The notes beneath the pieces are model-generated. The model searched no databases, was not told the DNA's origin, and worked only from the letters and a program-made list of their open reading frames with translations. Source: Niallia taxi (GTDB lineage Bacteria; Bacillota; Bacilli; Bacillales; Cytobacillaceae). From it: a stretch of DNA of 64,000 bases. A program made the position numbers and the translations under genes. The stretch covers positions 3,272,001 to 3,336,000 of the forward strand of contig NZ_CP102589.1 of assembly GCF_032818155.1 (NCBI RefSeq), in the 5' to 3' direction. Shown in pieces: positions 37,441-46,354 of the stretch (the stretch's first letter is position 1; every line of letters begins with the position of its first letter).

Positions 37441-39009
37441 TTATTTTTTTCGAGATGTCAACTTCGCTTGAGTAAATAATAGCAAATAATCAAAGCCGCC
37501 AGCTTTCGAATCAGTCCCAGACATGTTGAAACCACCGAACGGATTAGCACCTACAAGCGCCCCGGTACATTTTTTATTAATATATAAATTTCCACAGTGC
37601 ATGTTTTCGTGAGCATAGTCAATTCTGCTTACGTCTTTGGAATGATACGCCCCTGTTAATCCGTATTCTGTATTGTTGTAAATGTCGATTGCTTCCTGCC
37701 AATCAGCTGCTTTAGCAATAGCCAGAACAGGACCGAATATTTCTTCCTGCATAATGCGTGCCTGTGGGTTAACATCAGCAAATATAGTTGGCTCAATATA
37801 AAATCCATTGCCTTTTGACCGCTCGCCACCTGTAAGCAAATTCCCTTCTGTTTTACCTATAGCTATATAGCCCATGATTTTTTCAAATGACTTTTTATCG
37901 ATGACAGGTCCAATTGCGTAATTCTCTTCTGGTAGACCAATTGTCAGTTTTTTTGTTAATCCCACTACTTTTTTGATTACTTCGTCGTAAACGGACTCTA
38001 CAATAATTGCTCGTGAGCCCGCAGAGCACTTTTGTCCTTGGTATCCGTAAGCAGAGGCAACAATCGCAGCTGCTGCAGCGTCTAGGTCAGCTGTCTCATC
38101 AACAACTACCCCATCTTTTCCACCCATTTCAGCAATTACTCGCTTAAGCCAAATCTGCCCCTTCTGTACCTTTGCCGCTCTTTCATAGATTCTACAGCCA
38201 ACCGCTCTTGATCCTGTAAACGAGATAAAACGTGTTTTCGGATGCTCAACTAAATACTCGCCAACCTCGATGCCATCACCAGGCAAATAGTTCAACACAC
38301 CTGCAGGCAAGCCTACCTCCTCCATTAATTCGACGAACTTCGCAGCAATGACTGGAGTAGCATCAGCAGGCTTTAGAATAACCGTATTACCAGAGACAAT
38401 AGCAGCAACAGTCGTACCAGCCATTATCGCCAGCGGAAAATTGAATGGAGAAATAATAATACCAACACCTAACGGGATATACGTAATTTGGTTGTCATCC
38501 CCCTCAATCTTTGTAAGTGGCTGGTGCACACTAGTCTGACTTAAACGAAGCATTTCTCGGCCATAAAATTCAAGAAAGTCAATTGCCTCAGCAGTATCTG
38601 CGTCTGCTTCCACCCAGTTTTTCCCTGACTCATAAACAAGGTAGGAGGAAAACTCATGCTTGCGTTCTCTCATCAACTCGGCAGCCTTAAACAAATAAGC
38701 GGCACGCTCTGCAGGAGCAACCTTTTTCCACGTTTCAAATGTTGCTAATGCTGTTTGCATCGCTTTTTCTGCTAGGTTAGTAGATCCTTTGCTGACAGTG
38801 CCCACTACTTCGTCTACATTACCAGGGTTCACAGAGATTATTTCTTCCTCCACAAAAAGTTTTTCACTGCCGATAATAATTGGATATTTCCTCCCAAATC
38901 CCTCTCTTACCCTTGCTAACGCAGCATGCATTGCCGTTTTATTTTCCTCTGCAGTAAAATCAGTCAGTGCCTCATTTTTGAAAGTTGTGTATGGTACAGT
39001 TGTCGTCAT
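37441..39009 (-). CDS. putC: 1-pyrroline-5-carboxylate dehydrogenase
   Basis: Oxidises glutamate semialdehyde to glutamate with NAD, the second step of proline breakdown. The 522-residue aldehyde dehydrogenase has the RocA/PutC N-terminus ([22 protein letters not shown]), the catalytic Glu in [11 protein letters not shown] and the catalytic Cys in [13 protein letters not shown]. The C-terminus [21 protein letters not shown] is diagnostic for P5C dehydrogenases. It lies 52 bp downstream of putB. Confidence 0.95.
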   Translation of the reverse strand: MTTTVPYTTFKNEALTDFTAEENKTAMHAALARVREGFGRKYPIIIGSEKLFVEEEIISVNPGNVDEVVGTVSKGSTNLAEKAMQTALATFETWKKVAPAERAAYLFKAAELMRERKHEFSSYLVYESGKNWVEADADTAEAIDFLEFYGREMLRLSQTSVHQPLTKIEGDDNQITYIPLGVGIIISPFNFPLAIMAGTTVAAIVSGNTVILKPADATPVIAAKFVELMEEVGLPAGVLNYLPGDGIEVGEYLVEHPKTRFISFTGSRAVGCRIYERAAKVQKGQIWLKRVIAEMGGKDGVVVDETADLDAAAAAIVASAYGYQGQKCSAGSRAIIVESVYDEVIKKVVGLTKKLTIGLPEENYAIGPVIDKKSFEKIMGYIAIGKTEGNLLTGGERSKGNGFYIEPTIFADVNPQARIMQEEIFGPVLAIAKAADWQEAIDIYNNTEYGLTGAYHSKDVSRIDYAHENMHCGNLYINKKCTGALVGANPFGGFNMSGTDSKAGGFDYLLLFTQAKLTSRKK

Positions 39010-39061
39010 AATAGTTCAGTCCCCTTTGTTATTGTTTTTAATTAAAAACGTTGAAAGACAC

Positions 39062-39976
39062 TTACTTAAAAAAATTCTTGACGATAAACCAAACGTTAGC
39101 TGGTCTTTCTGCGAGCCTTCTCATAAAGTAACCAAACCAGTCAATACCGTAAGGAACATAAATCCTGACTTTATAGCCTTCCTTCACAAGTCTGTCCTGA
39201 AGGTCCTCACAGATTCCATAAAGCATTTGAAATTCAAATTGGTCTTTATGAATGCCGTATTCCTCCACAACCGATTTTGCATATTCAACCATTGCCTCAT
39301 CATGTGTTGCTATAGCTGCATAGTTACCGTTCAGCAAATGCTGCTTAATTATTTTTTTGAAATTTTCATCGACATCCTTTTTTTCAGGAAAAGCGACACT
39401 TGGCGATTCTTTATAAGCTCCTTTCACAAGACGAAGATTAGCATGGAGATCATTTAAATCAGCGATATCTGCTTCCGTTCTATACAAATATGCTTGCAAA
39501 ACAATACCGACATTATCATATTCCTGGCGGAGCTCTTTATAAATATTGATTGATTCCTGACAATGACCATAATCCTCCATGTCAATTCTTACAAAATTCC
39601 CATATGACTTTGCACGATCGAGGATATTACGCATATTCTTCATGCATAATTCTCTGTTAATATCCAAACCAAGCGATGTCATTTTCAAGGATAAATTTGA
39701 TTCTGCCTTTGCCTCTGCAATAGCATCCAGTGTTTGGATACACATCGCAGCTGATTCAACAGCCTCTGCCTCTGTCGAAATAAATTCACCAAGATGGTCC
39801 AATGTCACGACCTTGCCTTCTTTATTTAATTTTTTTACAGCATCAATGGCCATATTGATTGACTCTCCTGCAACAAATCTTGCTGCACCCAATCGAAGTC
39901 CATATTTTTTTGCAAGTTTATTGGCAGGCTGATTTTTTGCTAATGATTGAAACATATTCCTCATAAGCACTTCCAT
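39062..39976 (-). CDS. putB: Proline dehydrogenase
   Basis: A 304-residue FAD-dependent TIM barrel that oxidises proline to pyrroline-5-carboxylate, probably at the membrane. It matches B. subtilis PutB closely: YGLRLGAARFVAGES, LKMTSLGLDI, VRIDMEDY, LVKGAYKESP, and the C-terminal YGIDWFGYFMRRLAERPAN with the substrate-binding arginines. The start at 39976 is supported by AAGGAGG. First gene of the catabolic operon. Confidence 0.95.
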   Translation of the reverse strand: MEVLMRNMFQSLAKNQPANKLAKKYGLRLGAARFVAGESINMAIDAVKKLNKEGKVVTLDHLGEFISTEAEAVESAAMCIQTLDAIAEAKAESNLSLKMTSLGLDINRELCMKNMRNILDRAKSYGNFVRIDMEDYGHCQESINIYKELRQEYDNVGIVLQAYLYRTEADIADLNDLHANLRLVKGAYKESPSVAFPEKKDVDENFKKIIKQHLLNGNYAAIATHDEAMVEYAKSVVEEYGIHKDQFEFQMLYGICEDLQDRLVKEGYKVRIYVPYGIDWFGYFMRRLAERPANVWFIVKNFFK

Positions 39977-40050
39977 TTCCCTTCAATCCTCCTTGTTTTC
40001 AAGCCTCTTGCTACATTTTATTCATGCTGACGAAAAAAATTACTCCTTAT

Positions 40051-40068
40051 TTGAACAAATGTGTTCAA
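40051..40068. promoter_or_regulatory. Candidate operator upstream of putB
   Basis: Perfect dyad TTGAACA-AATG-TGTTCAA, about 75 bp before the putB start. A binding site for the put regulator is the likely meaning. Confidence 0.5.
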
Positions 40069-40142
40069 TGTGTTTTATGTTTGTACAATGTTGTTTACTT
40101 AATTAAATTATATAATAAAATTATTCAAAATTGTATAAAACA

Positions 40143-40157
40143 GTAAGAATTTCTTAC
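40143..40157. promoter_or_regulatory. Second dyad upstream of putB
   Basis: GTAAGAA-T-TTCTTAC, a perfect 15-bp palindrome about 170 bp before putB. Regulator unknown. Confidence 0.4.
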
Positions 40158-40218
40158 ATATTTTTTTATTTTTTACAATGAATATATCATTTACCTAAAC
40201 TCTTGTAATTTGTGACAT

Positions 40219-40253
40219 AAAAAAGGGACGCAGACAATTCTGCACCCCTTTTA
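40219..40253 (-). terminator. Terminator of the amino-acid binding-protein gene
   Basis: AAAAGGG-CGCAGA pairs imperfectly with TCTGC-CCCTTTT; the minus-strand product ends in a T run. Confidence 0.6.
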
Positions 40254-40296
40254 TCCTAGTTTCTTCTATATTATATATCCCCTGTCATGGATCTAC

Positions 40297-41067
40297 TTAT
40301 TCCACTCCACCAAACCATTTTGATACAAGCTCATCCAATTCTCCATTTTCCTTCATTACAGCTAGTTCTTTGTTAAATTCCTCAGTAAACTTACTGTCCT
40401 TTTGAAACGCAATGGAAGCCCCGATTGTTTCATTATTAGGTACAGAGATGACCTTTAAACTGTCATTATTCTTTAAGTATCCTTTAGAAACAGCCTCTTC
40501 CATCAATACTCCATCAAAGCGACCACTCTTCAATTCCTCTACCAAGTCAGGGACTCTGTCTCTAGTTTCCACTTGAAAGTCAACTTCCTTCTGCAGCTCT
40601 TTTGCTTTATCTGCTTGAATCGAACCGATTTGCACTCCAACCGTTTTCCCTTTAATAGCTTCAAAAGACTGAACATCCCCATCTTTAGCAACAACCATTA
40701 AAATATCACTTCGGAAATAAGAATCTGTGAAATCAACATTTTTACTGCGTTCAGGAGTCGGCTCCATCCCTGCCATAACGAAATCAACCTTCCCTGATTG
40801 AAGTGATGTAATCAATCCACTAAAATCCATATCCTTCACAACAATTTCATAGCCAAGCTTCTCACCAAGCGCCTTAGCAAGATCCACATCAAAACCAATA
40901 ATATCCTCGCTAGTCGCTGTATCGATATACTCAAAGGGAGAGTAATCAGCCGACGTCCCCATCACCAATTGCTTCTTATCCCCATCCCCGCCAGACGCAC
41001 TTTTACCACAAGCAGCTAACAGCATACAAACTAACAGCAAAACAATCCCCAAAACCCTCTTCTTCAA
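40297..41067 (-). CDS. Amino-acid ABC transporter substrate-binding lipoprotein, orphan
   Basis: A 256-residue SBP of family 3 (polar amino acids). The signal peptide ends in LLAAC, so it is a lipoprotein. The two-lobed fold shows MGTSADYSPFEYIDT at the start, GFDVDLAKALGEKLG, DFVMAGMEPTPERSKNVDFTDSY and KTVGVQIGSIQ. The TTG at 41067 is the start: GGAGGGG lies six bases before it, and it gives a normal MKKR n-region. No permease or ATPase gene is adjacent, so it must work with a transporter encoded elsewhere. It sits just upstream of the put operon on the same strand, but with its own terminator. Confidence 0.87.
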   Translation of the reverse strand: MKKRVLGIVLLLVCMLLAACGKSASGGDGDKKQLVMGTSADYSPFEYIDTATSEDIIGFDVDLAKALGEKLGYEIVVKDMDFSGLITSLQSGKVDFVMAGMEPTPERSKNVDFTDSYFRSDILMVVAKDGDVQSFEAIKGKTVGVQIGSIQADKAKELQKEVDFQVETRDRVPDLVEELKSGRFDGVLMEEAVSKGYLKNNDSLKVISVPNNETIGASIAFQKDSKFTEEFNKELAVMKENGELDELVSKWFGGVE

Positions 41068-41174
41068 AAAAACCCCTCCATCCAGCACATATGTATCTTA
41101 TAATACGTTTTATGACGTTTTACTTATTTATACTACTTTCCAACAACATAGTCAACATATTATTAGAATTTACA

Positions 41175-41290
41175 GAAAAGTGCAGGGCGCTTGAGTTTCG
41201 GCGACATGCATAAGACGAGATGGACGGGAAGGTGATGTTCTTTCACCTTCTTGGCCAGATTGGCTTATGACCTCGAGCCGATAGCGCCCG
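41175..41290. repeat. Structured intergenic repeat, copy 1
   Basis: Starts GAAAAGTGCAGGGCG and ends ATAGCGCCC. GGGCGCT pairs with AGCGCCC as the closing stem; inside, CATAAG pairs with CTTATG and AAGGTGA with TCACCTT. The GC content exceeds that of the surroundings. No coding frame is supported. Confidence 0.6.
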
Positions 41291-41302
41291 GAACTGGACA
41301 CC

Positions 41303-41420
41303 GAAAAGTGCAGGGCGATTGTTTAGCGACGGAGAAACTGGAAGGCCTCGACTGAGATAAAGGAAACACGGTGAGCGGTAGCGATGTTGACTTATCGCAG
41401 ACCTCAAGCAAATAACGCCC
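41303..41420. repeat. Structured intergenic repeat, copy 2
   Basis: Shares the first 15 bases (GAAAAGTGCAGGGCG), a GCGAC element and a CTTAT...GACCTC.AGC...CGCCC end with copy 1, but the middle differs. GGGCG/CGCCC closes it again. The two copies lie head-to-tail, 12 bp apart. Confidence 0.6.
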
Positions 41421-41454
41421 GACCGTTTAACACTCACCATCCCAAATCAACCAA

Positions 41455-41484
41455 AAAAGCAATCTTCCTGTGAAGATTGCTTCA
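41455..41484 (-). terminator. Terminator of the frl operon
   Basis: AAGCAATCTTC/GAAGATTGCTT stem with a 4-nt loop, directly after the frlR stop codon. Confidence 0.85.
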
Positions 41485-41487
41485 TTA

Positions 41488-42198
41488 TTAAAACGAAAAT
41501 TTATAGCGTTCCCCAATAATATACTGTTTTCCTAAATAAACTGGCAGATCACCATCAGAAACAACTGTTTCTAAATAGAAGAGCGGTTCTCCCACTGTAA
41601 CATCAAGCAATGGTGCTTCTTTTTCAGAGGCTCTAGCTATTTCCAAGGAGGTTTCACCAGCATTATTAAGGTTGATATTGTATTTTTCCTGAAGCAGCTC
41701 GTAAAGGGAGCCGTCGAGATTTTCTTCAAGTAAAAATTTATACCGTTTAAAGGAATAGAAGTTATTTTCGAGCATAAGCGGCAGATCATCTGCGAATCGG
41801 ACCCTTTGGATGTGAATAAGCTGATCATCTGCTTCTAGCATTAGCCGTTCTTTTTGATTTGTGTCCGCGTCGATTATTTCCTTTTTAATAACCTTGCTTG
41901 TTACTTTTAAGCCATGTGCTTCACATGAAGCAGTAAAGCTTTTTAAATGGAGAATTTTCCTGTCAATCTTCTGTGTCTGAACAAATGTACCTTTTCCTTG
42001 CTTTTTAACAAGATATCCTTCTTCAACCAGCTCAGTGATTGCCTTACGAACAGTAACTCTGCTTATATTATATTTATCGCTGAGCTCTACCTCTGTCGGA
42101 ATCTTGTCACCAGCCTTCAAGCGGTTAGCAGTAATCTCTGTACGCAACGTTTCTTTCAGCTGAATATACAAAGGAACACGGTTCTCTTGCTTAATCAT
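41488..42198 (-). CDS. frlR: GntR/HutC-family regulator of the fructosamine genes
   Basis: A 236-residue repressor. The N-terminal winged helix shows RVPLYIQLKETLRTEI, then LSDKYNISRVTVRKAITELVEEGYLVKKQGKGTFV. The C-terminal UTRA sensor domain (about 95-232) begins after the linker. The ATG at 42198 is chosen over a GTG four codons upstream that overlaps the probable ribosome site. It is the last gene of frlB-frlD-frlR; its ligand is presumably a fructosamine 6-phosphate, as for B. subtilis FrlR. The symbol rests on context. Confidence 0.78.
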   Translation of the reverse strand: MIKQENRVPLYIQLKETLRTEITANRLKAGDKIPTEVELSDKYNISRVTVRKAITELVEEGYLVKKQGKGTFVQTQKIDRKILHLKSFTASCEAHGLKVTSKVIKKEIIDADTNQKERLMLEADDQLIHIQRVRFADDLPLMLENNFYSFKRYKFLLEENLDGSLYELLQEKYNINLNNAGETSLEIARASEKEAPLLDVTVGEPLFYLETVVSDGDLPVYLGKQYIIGERYKFSF

Positions 42199-42274
42199 TT
42201 TTGCCGTCACCCACTATTTCATTCATTTACTCCAAGGATAACAAAGACGTAGCGATAAATAAATCATTTCCTCT

Positions 42275-43093
42275 TTAATATGCCTTCCCATATCCAAACG
42301 CACCTTCTACAAGACAGGACGAAGCGGCAAATTCCGCCCCTTTAGCAAGAGCTGCTTCAATGCCTTCTTGTTCATATTGCAGTAAATGAACAAGAAACGC
42401 AGTCAAAAAGGAGTCTCCTGCACCTAATGTATCAACAGCTTCAACCAACCTTGGCTTTTGCTTATAAAAACTGTTTCCATCATATAGAAGTGCTCCGTTT
42501 GCTCCCATTGTCGCAACCGCTAATTTGTTTCCTAAAGAAATCATTTTCTTTAACGTATTCTTTGCCTCTGCTTCTGATAAATGGCTGCATGACAGAAAGC
42601 TAAAATCAACATTTGGACCAATTTCAGAGAGATACTCCTCAGTAAAATCGTCAGAGAAATCAAAGGAAATTGGCACACCTGCCGCTCTTAGCTTTGGCAT
42701 TGCCTCTTCCATATAGCTATACTTGCTTGTATGCAGCAAATCAAAGGATTGAATATACTTCATGTCCTCCTGTTCTAATTGGAGCTTATGATATTGTCTG
42801 ATACCACCTTCATTACTTTCCAAAAATACTCGATCACCGTTCTCAAGGCCAACTAGAGCATATCCACTCTCCCCTTCGATTTCCTTACAGCGGCTTGTAT
42901 CAATCTCTAATTCTTGTAGTACTGCCTTAATATGATGCGCTTCATTATCTGTGCCGAATATACCTAAATAAGCAGCACTCTCTCCAAGCATTTGTGCATA
43001 AACACTGAAGTTTAGCGCATTCCCCCCTGGATACATTACTCGTTTATACGTATATTTATCAACAACATTATCGCCAATCCCCAATACCCTCAA
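42275..43093 (-). CDS. frlD: Fructosamine kinase, PfkB family
   Basis: A 272-residue ribokinase-fold kinase that phosphorylates fructosamines (fructoselysine and related Amadori products) at C6. The N-terminus VLGIGDNVVDKY and the glycine motif MYPGGNALNFSVYA contact the sugar; the anion-hole and catalytic aspartate motif is DTLGAGDSFLTAFL near 225. The TTG at 43093 is the start: GGAGGG lies six bases upstream, and it gives the family's MRVLGIGD. It follows frlB by about 100 bp. Confidence 0.85.
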   Translation of the reverse strand: MRVLGIGDNVVDKYTYKRVMYPGGNALNFSVYAQMLGESAAYLGIFGTDNEAHHIKAVLQELEIDTSRCKEIEGESGYALVGLENGDRVFLESNEGGIRQYHKLQLEQEDMKYIQSFDLLHTSKYSYMEEAMPKLRAAGVPISFDFSDDFTEEYLSEIGPNVDFSFLSCSHLSEAEAKNTLKKMISLGNKLAVATMGANGALLYDGNSFYKQKPRLVEAVDTLGAGDSFLTAFLVHLLQYEQEGIEAALAKGAEFAASSCLVEGAFGYGKAY

Positions 43094-43191
43094 CAAAATC
43101 CCTCCTCTGTGCTGTATATGTACTGTACACCGATTATACAATAGTGCTCAATTATTTAATCAACTATGTCAAAAGAAAAGCGGATCTTGCC

Positions 43192-44160
43192 TTAGTAAGC
43201 AACTTTGCCCATATATCTTCTTGTTTCTAATGGATGCTTTCTGATTTCTGCCAGCTCTGCACGATAAACACTCAAAATGCTGTAAAACACAATCGGATTG
43301 AAAAATTCGACTACCTCATCATCAATCGTATTAATACCTAATTCCTTGCAATCGACAACTTCTATCTTTTCGCCATATTGTTTTAAGAACGTAAGAGCCC
43401 TTTCATCCAAAGGTCTTGTTCTGCCTTCATTCATAAGTAAAATATACGGTGTTTCCTTATCTGTCACCTCGAATGGTCCATGAAAATACTCTCCAGAATG
43501 AATGGCTGAAGCATGCACCCATTGCATTTCCATAAGCGAGCAAATCGAGAATCCATAAGCGTGACCATAGGAAGCTCCACTTGATAATACGTAAAACATA
43601 TTTTCATGCTGATATTTTTTCGCAAAGGCCTTAGCTCTTTCAGCCACTTGTACCCTTGCTTTAGCGATTATTGTATTAACCTGCTCTAATCCGTTCATGA
43701 CCTTCTCGTAATTATCGTAGCCTTCTGTGCTGTGAAGTGCTTCGACAGCAATATTGAAAATAATAGCCATCGGATTGTCTTTCACGTCCGTCTCTTCGCC
43801 CCATTTATAAAGAATATTATAGTCGCTATTACTTATCAATGCCCCTGTTTCATTATGTGTTAATGTAATAGTTGCCGCACCATGCTCCTGAGCAGTTTTT
43901 GCTGCTTCTACCGATTCTTTTGTATTTCCACCATGTGAGCAAACAACAACAAGCGAGTGACTTCCAAGGGCTTTTGGGACTGCATGGACAAACTCATTGC
44001 TTGTATAAAGAGATACTCTCATCTGCTTCGCTTCACTTTTGAAGAAATATTCAGATAAGTACATATCAACTAAAGAGCCACCACATGCAACTAAATATAA
44101 ATCTTTAATTCCTTCCTCCCTGTTTGCTTGTATTTCTCTAATAATATCCTTTACGTTCAT
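43192..44160 (-). CDS. frlB: Fructosamine-6-phosphate deglycase, SIS domain
   Basis: A 322-residue cytoplasmic enzyme with two SIS domains that splits fructosamine 6-phosphate into glucose 6-phosphate and the free amine or amino acid. Motifs are LVACGGSLVDMYLSEYFF, VVCSHGGNTKESVEAA (phosphosugar loop), GASYGHAYGFSICSLMEMQW and the C-terminal HPLETRRYMGKV, which is specific to FrlB. Start at the ATG at 44160 with GGGGAG in front. First gene of an operon with frlD and frlR. The usual ABC import genes (frlONM of B. subtilis) are missing here. Confidence 0.9.
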   Translation of the reverse strand: MNVKDIIREIQANREEGIKDLYLVACGGSLVDMYLSEYFFKSEAKQMRVSLYTSNEFVHAVPKALGSHSLVVVCSHGGNTKESVEAAKTAQEHGAATITLTHNETGALISNSDYNILYKWGEETDVKDNPMAIIFNIAVEALHSTEGYDNYEKVMNGLEQVNTIIAKARVQVAERAKAFAKKYQHENMFYVLSSGASYGHAYGFSICSLMEMQWVHASAIHSGEYFHGPFEVTDKETPYILLMNEGRTRPLDERALTFLKQYGEKIEVVDCKELGINTIDDEVVEFFNPIVFYSILSVYRAELAEIRKHPLETRRYMGKVAY

Positions 44161-44199
44161 GTTTATCTCCCCTATATCTATCAATCTTGTACATTTTAA

Positions 44200-44220
44200 A
44201 ATACGTATTAAAACGTATTA
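44200..44220. promoter_or_regulatory. Candidate FrlR operator upstream of frlB
   Basis: AATACGTATT is a 10-bp palindrome, and the 10-mers ATACGTATTA and AAACGTATTA stand in tandem. Located about 40-60 bp before frlB. GntR regulators bind such short dyads; assignment is inferred. Confidence 0.45.
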
Positions 44221-44261
44221 TTAATACAAATGATAACGACATATGTCTTTTTCGTCAACCA

Positions 44262-44293
44262 CAAAAAAAACGCGGCAGATATGCCCCGTTTTG
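44262..44293 (-). terminator. Terminator of pduL
   Basis: AAAACGCGGCA pairs with TGCCCCGTTTT (one mismatch), flanked by an A run that becomes U in the minus-strand product. Confidence 0.7.
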
Positions 44294-44297
44294 ACTG

Positions 44298-44864
44298 TTA
44301 TTTTATTAGCTCTCCCGTGTCGCCTGTTTGAAGCCCTGCTGCGTTTGCTTCATCTGTATCGATATGCATGTCCAATGCATACGTATCCTTCACTCTAATA
44401 AGAACTTTGTTAAAAGTTAACTCTCTTTCTCCAGCGGTTTTTACACTCACATATTGCCCATCCTTCACACCAAAACTATCTGCGTCTGCATTTGTCATAT
44501 GAATATGTCGTTCAGCAATAATAACGCCCTTATCAATAGTAATTTCGCCCTTAGGACCAATGATCTTGATTCCTGGTGTGCCATCAATTTTCCCTGAGGG
44601 ACGAATCGGAGGATTAATATGGAGCTTACGTGCATCCGTTTTAGAAATTTCCACCTGTGTTAACGGGCGGATCGGGCCAAGAATACGAACTCCTTGTATC
44701 TCTGATTTATCTGTTTTAATTGTGACCGTTTCTTCTGCGGCAAACTCACCAGGCTGTGATAGCTCCTTTTTGCTTGTCAGTTCATAATTATCACCAAACA
44801 GTTTGTCCACATCTTCTTTTGTTAAATGGATATGCCTATTGGAAACACCGATAGGGATTTGCAT
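44298..44864 (-). CDS. pduL: Phosphate acyltransferase (phosphotransacylase), PduL type
   Basis: A 188-residue enzyme that interconverts acyl-CoA and acyl phosphate. Two beta-barrel domains are recognisable, with the zinc-binding SNRHIHLT near the N-terminus and ERHIHMT around 120, and the RPLTQVEISKTDARKLGI-like stretch between. There is no encapsulation peptide and no microcompartment gene nearby, so it probably serves as a free acetate or propionate-linked phosphotransacylase. It ends just upstream of frlB's promoter region. Confidence 0.92.
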   Translation of the reverse strand: MQIPIGVSNRHIHLTKEDVDKLFGDNYELTSKKELSQPGEFAAEETVTIKTDKSEIQGVRILGPIRPLTQVEISKTDARKLHINPPIRPSGKIDGTPGIKIIGPKGEITIDKGVIIAERHIHMTNADADSFGVKDGQYVSVKTAGERELTFNKVLIRVKDTYALDMHIDTDEANAAGLQTGDTGELIK

Positions 44865-44985
44865 CTGTCATCCATCTCCTTTACTACTGATTTTGTTTAC
44901 TTTTCCCTAATAAAAGAAGTTTAATCAGTATTCATCATATACTGTATCGCCTCAAAATGTCCTAAACAAACCCCTAAAAAACCAA

Positions 44986-45020
44986 AAGCCTATCGTCCTA
45001 TAACGGATTCAAGGCTATTT
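44986..45020 (-). terminator. Putative terminator of the M20 gene
   Basis: AGCCT/AGGCT-based imperfect stem with a long loop next to the stop codon. Confidence 0.4.
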
Positions 45021-45025
45021 CGACC

Positions 45026-46231
45026 TTATTTCATGGTTATGGCTTTATTATCTGACGTTTTTCCTGCTAAATAATAATCGATAATTGCAAGCATTGCTTT
45101 TCCTGATGTGAGCATTGCCTTTTCATCAAAATCAAATTTAGGGTGATGATGTGGATAGACTGCTTTAATTTCCTCATTTCCTGCCCCAGTAAAAAAAAGC
45201 ATTCCGGGAATACCCTCTAAATAAAGCGCAAAATCTTCACTGACAAGCAGAGGGGGAACCTCATTCAATATGATTTCTGGGAGGGCAGAAGCAATAGCAT
45301 TTCTAAAAATGTCTGTTTCAGCAGGATGATTATAAACTGCGGGCATTCCAAAGTGGTATTTAAACTCATAGTCAGCCTTTTGGCTTGTGCAGATACCTTT
45401 TATCGTATCTTCCATCGCTTCTTTAACAAGCTGTTGAACTTCCTTTTCATATGTTCTCACAGTCCCCTTCATTAAAGCAGAATCAGCAATTACATTTGCT
45501 GCATTGCCGGCATGGATGGAGCCTATTGTCAGAACGGCTGTTTTTTGGGGATGGACTCTGCGGCTGACAATGTATTGAAGCTGATTAATAAGAGCTCCCG
45601 CAATTGCTATTGAATCGACCGTATCATGCGGAGAAGATCCATGGCCACCCTTCCCTTTAATTTTTATGGAAAAGCCATCTCCTGCTGCTGTTGTATAACC
45701 TTTTGTAAATGAAATTTCTCCTGTTGGATACAAGCTCCATAAATGGTTGGCAAACACCAAATCAACACCAGCAAGACAATTGTCTTCAATCATCTGCTTT
45801 GCTCCGCCTCCGCCTTCCTCTGCATGCTGGAAGAGCAGTACAACCTTGCCTGCGAGACTGTCCCGATTGTCATACAATACTTTGCCTACTGCGAGCAATG
45901 TGGCTGTGTGACCGTCATGGCCACATGCATGCATAACTCCGTCAATCTTCGACTTATATGGCACCTCCTTTTCATCCTGAATCGGCAATGCATCAAAATC
46001 CGCACGTAAAGCAATTGTCTTTCCCGGTTTAGCTCCATTAATATAACCGAGTACTCCCATGGAACCAACGTTCGTTCTGATATCAATCCCGAAATCTGTT
46101 AAAATATCTGCAATCATTTTAGATGTTTTATATTCTTGGTTAGTCAGCTCTGGATACTGATGGAAATGCCGTCTCCACTCTACCATTTTTTCATACATTT
46201 TCTCCAATTGTTCATTCCAAGCTTCCAGCAT
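45026..46231 (-). CDS. M20-family amidohydrolase (hippurate hydrolase/N-acyl-amino-acid deacylase type)
   Basis: A 401-residue cytoplasmic metalloenzyme that removes acyl groups from N-acylated amino acids. Motifs are RRHFHQYPELTNQEYKT at the start, LRADFDALP, the metal ligands in MHACGHDGHTATLLAVG and FQHAEEGGGGAKQMI (His, Cys and the catalytic Glu pair), and a dimerisation domain around 185-295. The ATG at 46231 is chosen because GAGGAGG precedes it. Exact substrate unknown. Confidence 0.9.
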   Translation of the reverse strand: MLEAWNEQLEKMYEKMVEWRRHFHQYPELTNQEYKTSKMIADILTDFGIDIRTNVGSMGVLGYINGAKPGKTIALRADFDALPIQDEKEVPYKSKIDGVMHACGHDGHTATLLAVGKVLYDNRDSLAGKVVLLFQHAEEGGGGAKQMIEDNCLAGVDLVFANHLWSLYPTGEISFTKGYTTAAGDGFSIKIKGKGGHGSSPHDTVDSIAIAGALINQLQYIVSRRVHPQKTAVLTIGSIHAGNAANVIADSALMKGTVRTYEKEVQQLVKEAMEDTIKGICTSQKADYEFKYHFGMPAVYNHPAETDIFRNAIASALPEIILNEVPPLLVSEDFALYLEGIPGMLFFTGAGNEEIKAVYPHHHPKFDFDEKAMLTSGKAMLAIIDYYLAGKTSDNKAITMK

Positions 46232-46307
46232 TCCAATTCCTCCTCGATATAATTCAGTAAGTCCAGTCAAAATCTAGGATAATTTACTGACATTCTTTTT
46301 ATAATGT

Positions 46308-46344
46308 AATGCCAAGGCAGCAAATACTTGCATACCTTGGCATC
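46308..46344. other. Hairpin between two minus-strand genes
   Basis: ATGCCAAGG pairs with CCTTGGCAT over an 18-nt loop; no U tract. Probably a weak terminator or processing element after the 68-residue gene. Confidence 0.4.
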
Positions 46345-46354
46345 GTACTAACAG

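Larger units (their letters stand above)
39977..40296. other. Regulatory region upstream of putB
   Basis: No gene. It contains two dyads (listed separately) and the terminator of the upstream binding-protein gene. I searched for a sigma-54 element (TGGCAC-N5-TTGCW) on the minus strand and saw none, in line with the degenerate regulator. Confidence 0.5.

Noticed and set aside
39977..40296. Possible sigma-54 promoter for putB
   Set aside because: No TGGCAC-N5-TTGCW match on the minus strand; only weak sigma-A-like hexamers and two dyads.
41243..41440. Open frame of 65 codons across the tandem repeats
   Set aside because: Composition follows the structured repeat, with no ribosome site or recognisable protein.
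44298..44864. Bacterial microcompartment locus suggested by pduL
   Set aside because: No shell protein, no encapsulation peptide and no partner enzymes nearby.
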